Source of the DNA: Bdellovibrio sp.
GTDB lineage: Bacteria > Myxococcota > SpSt-1050
DNA: 42,657 bases
Assembly (NCBI GenBank): GCA_020725805.1
Contig: DYEF01000059.1
Span: 1-42,657, forward strand
Direction: 5' to 3'
In this document: positions 42,519-42,657 of the stretch, in pieces
How the letters are laid out: the number at the start of each line of letters is the position of its first letter
Numbering within the stretch: the first letter of the stretch is position 1
Notes under the pieces: model-generated
Database searches by the model: none
Seen by the model: the letters and a program-made list of their open reading frames with translations, nothing else
Told to the model about the DNA's origin: nothing
Made by a program: the position numbers and the translations under genes

Positions 42519-42551
42519 AGGCACATTTTATTCTCAGGCACATTTTATTCT
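42514..42551. repeat. REP-like GTGCCAGGCAC palindrome with two tandem 17-bp copies
   Basis: GTGCC-A-GGCAC (42514-42524) is a perfect palindrome. CAGGCACATTTTATTCT is present twice in tandem (42518-42534 and 42535-42551), exactly identical. A third core AAAGGTGCC lies near 42592-42600. The same core occurs at 10694-10704. These features resemble extragenic REP-type repeats. Confidence 0.65.
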
Positions 42552-42604
42552 AACTTATTGATATTATTGGCAAAAATACCGGCAAACATTAAAAGGTGCC
42601 ATCT

Positions 42605-42657
42605 ATGAAAGTGGGTTGTCAAGAGAAAATTCGTTTATTATCCATAATCAAATTGGA
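42605..42657 (+). CDS. Start of an unidentified open frame running off the window
   Basis: From ATG at 42605 the frame reads MKVGCQEKIRLLSIIKL and is still open at the right edge. It has a weak upstream AAAGGTG and a poor promoter-like pair (TTGGCA, then TAAAAG after 17 bp). Too little is visible to name it, or to be certain it is a gene. Confidence 0.2.
   Translation, partial: MKVGCQEKIRLLSIIKL

Noticed and set aside
1-42657. CRISPR arrays, tRNA and rRNA genes.
   Set aside because: No regularly spaced direct repeats, cloverleaf-like segments or rRNA-like sequence were seen on either strand.

Overview
The window looks like chromosomal DNA of a moderately AT-rich Gram-negative bacterium. It has outer-membrane and lipoprotein-type exported proteins, a regulatory PTS with HPr kinase, a PurSL-type FGAM synthase, and a Hanks-type Ser/Thr kinase carrying a C-terminal PEGA domain. 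Asp/Ser/Thr-rich linkers follow several exported-protein signal sequences. This mix is reminiscent of Myxococcota and other former Deltaproteobacteria. No rRNA, tRNA or marker phylogeny is available here, so that placement is inference.

Layout. (1) 1-2001: a probable transposase tail at the extreme left, then a minus-strand cassette of five or six tiny cationic or hydrophobic peptides (23-35 aa), each with a strong Shine-Dalgarno (SD) sequence. They are followed by two coiled-coil proteins of 147 and 142 aa. I recognise none of these proteins; this is the most unusual part of the window. (2) 2265-8101: a plus-strand sugar ABC transporter operon (ATPase, binding lipoprotein, FSA-type transaldolase, a MalF-like permease with a large extra N-terminal region, MalG-like permease). 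(3) 8106-10370: divergent SDR dehydrogenase and LarA-type nickel racemase. (4) 10843-12240: a membrane GAF-GGDEF diguanylate cyclase. (5) 12333-20218: one long plus-strand operon, rpoN-hpf-ptsN-hprK-rapZ-EIIA(Man)-HPr-EI-exported protein-class III nucleotide cyclase. It encodes a PTS with phosphotransfer proteins but no sugar permease, so it is probably regulatory. (6) 20237-23118 (minus): galactokinase followed by a UDP-sugar pyrophosphorylase-like protein. (7) 23276-30843 (minus): hslV-hslU-dnaK paralogue-purSL-purQ. (8) 30996-38850 (minus): an envelope gene train (lipoprotein, plsY, beta-rich outer-membrane-type protein, Ycf48/BNR-type propeller protein, GT2 glycosyltransferase, M64 peptidase). 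(9) 39006-42487 (plus): Ser/Thr kinase with PEGA domain, a small membrane protein, and a purple-acid-phosphatase-like lipoprotein. The window ends in short GTGCC/GGCAC repeats.

Regulation. Several promoters fit the sigma70-type pattern with a 17-bp spacer. Two of them, before rpoN and before the Ser/Thr kinase gene, lie so close to the start codon that the transcripts should have almost no leader, and neither gene has an SD. No CRISPR array, rRNA or tRNA was seen.
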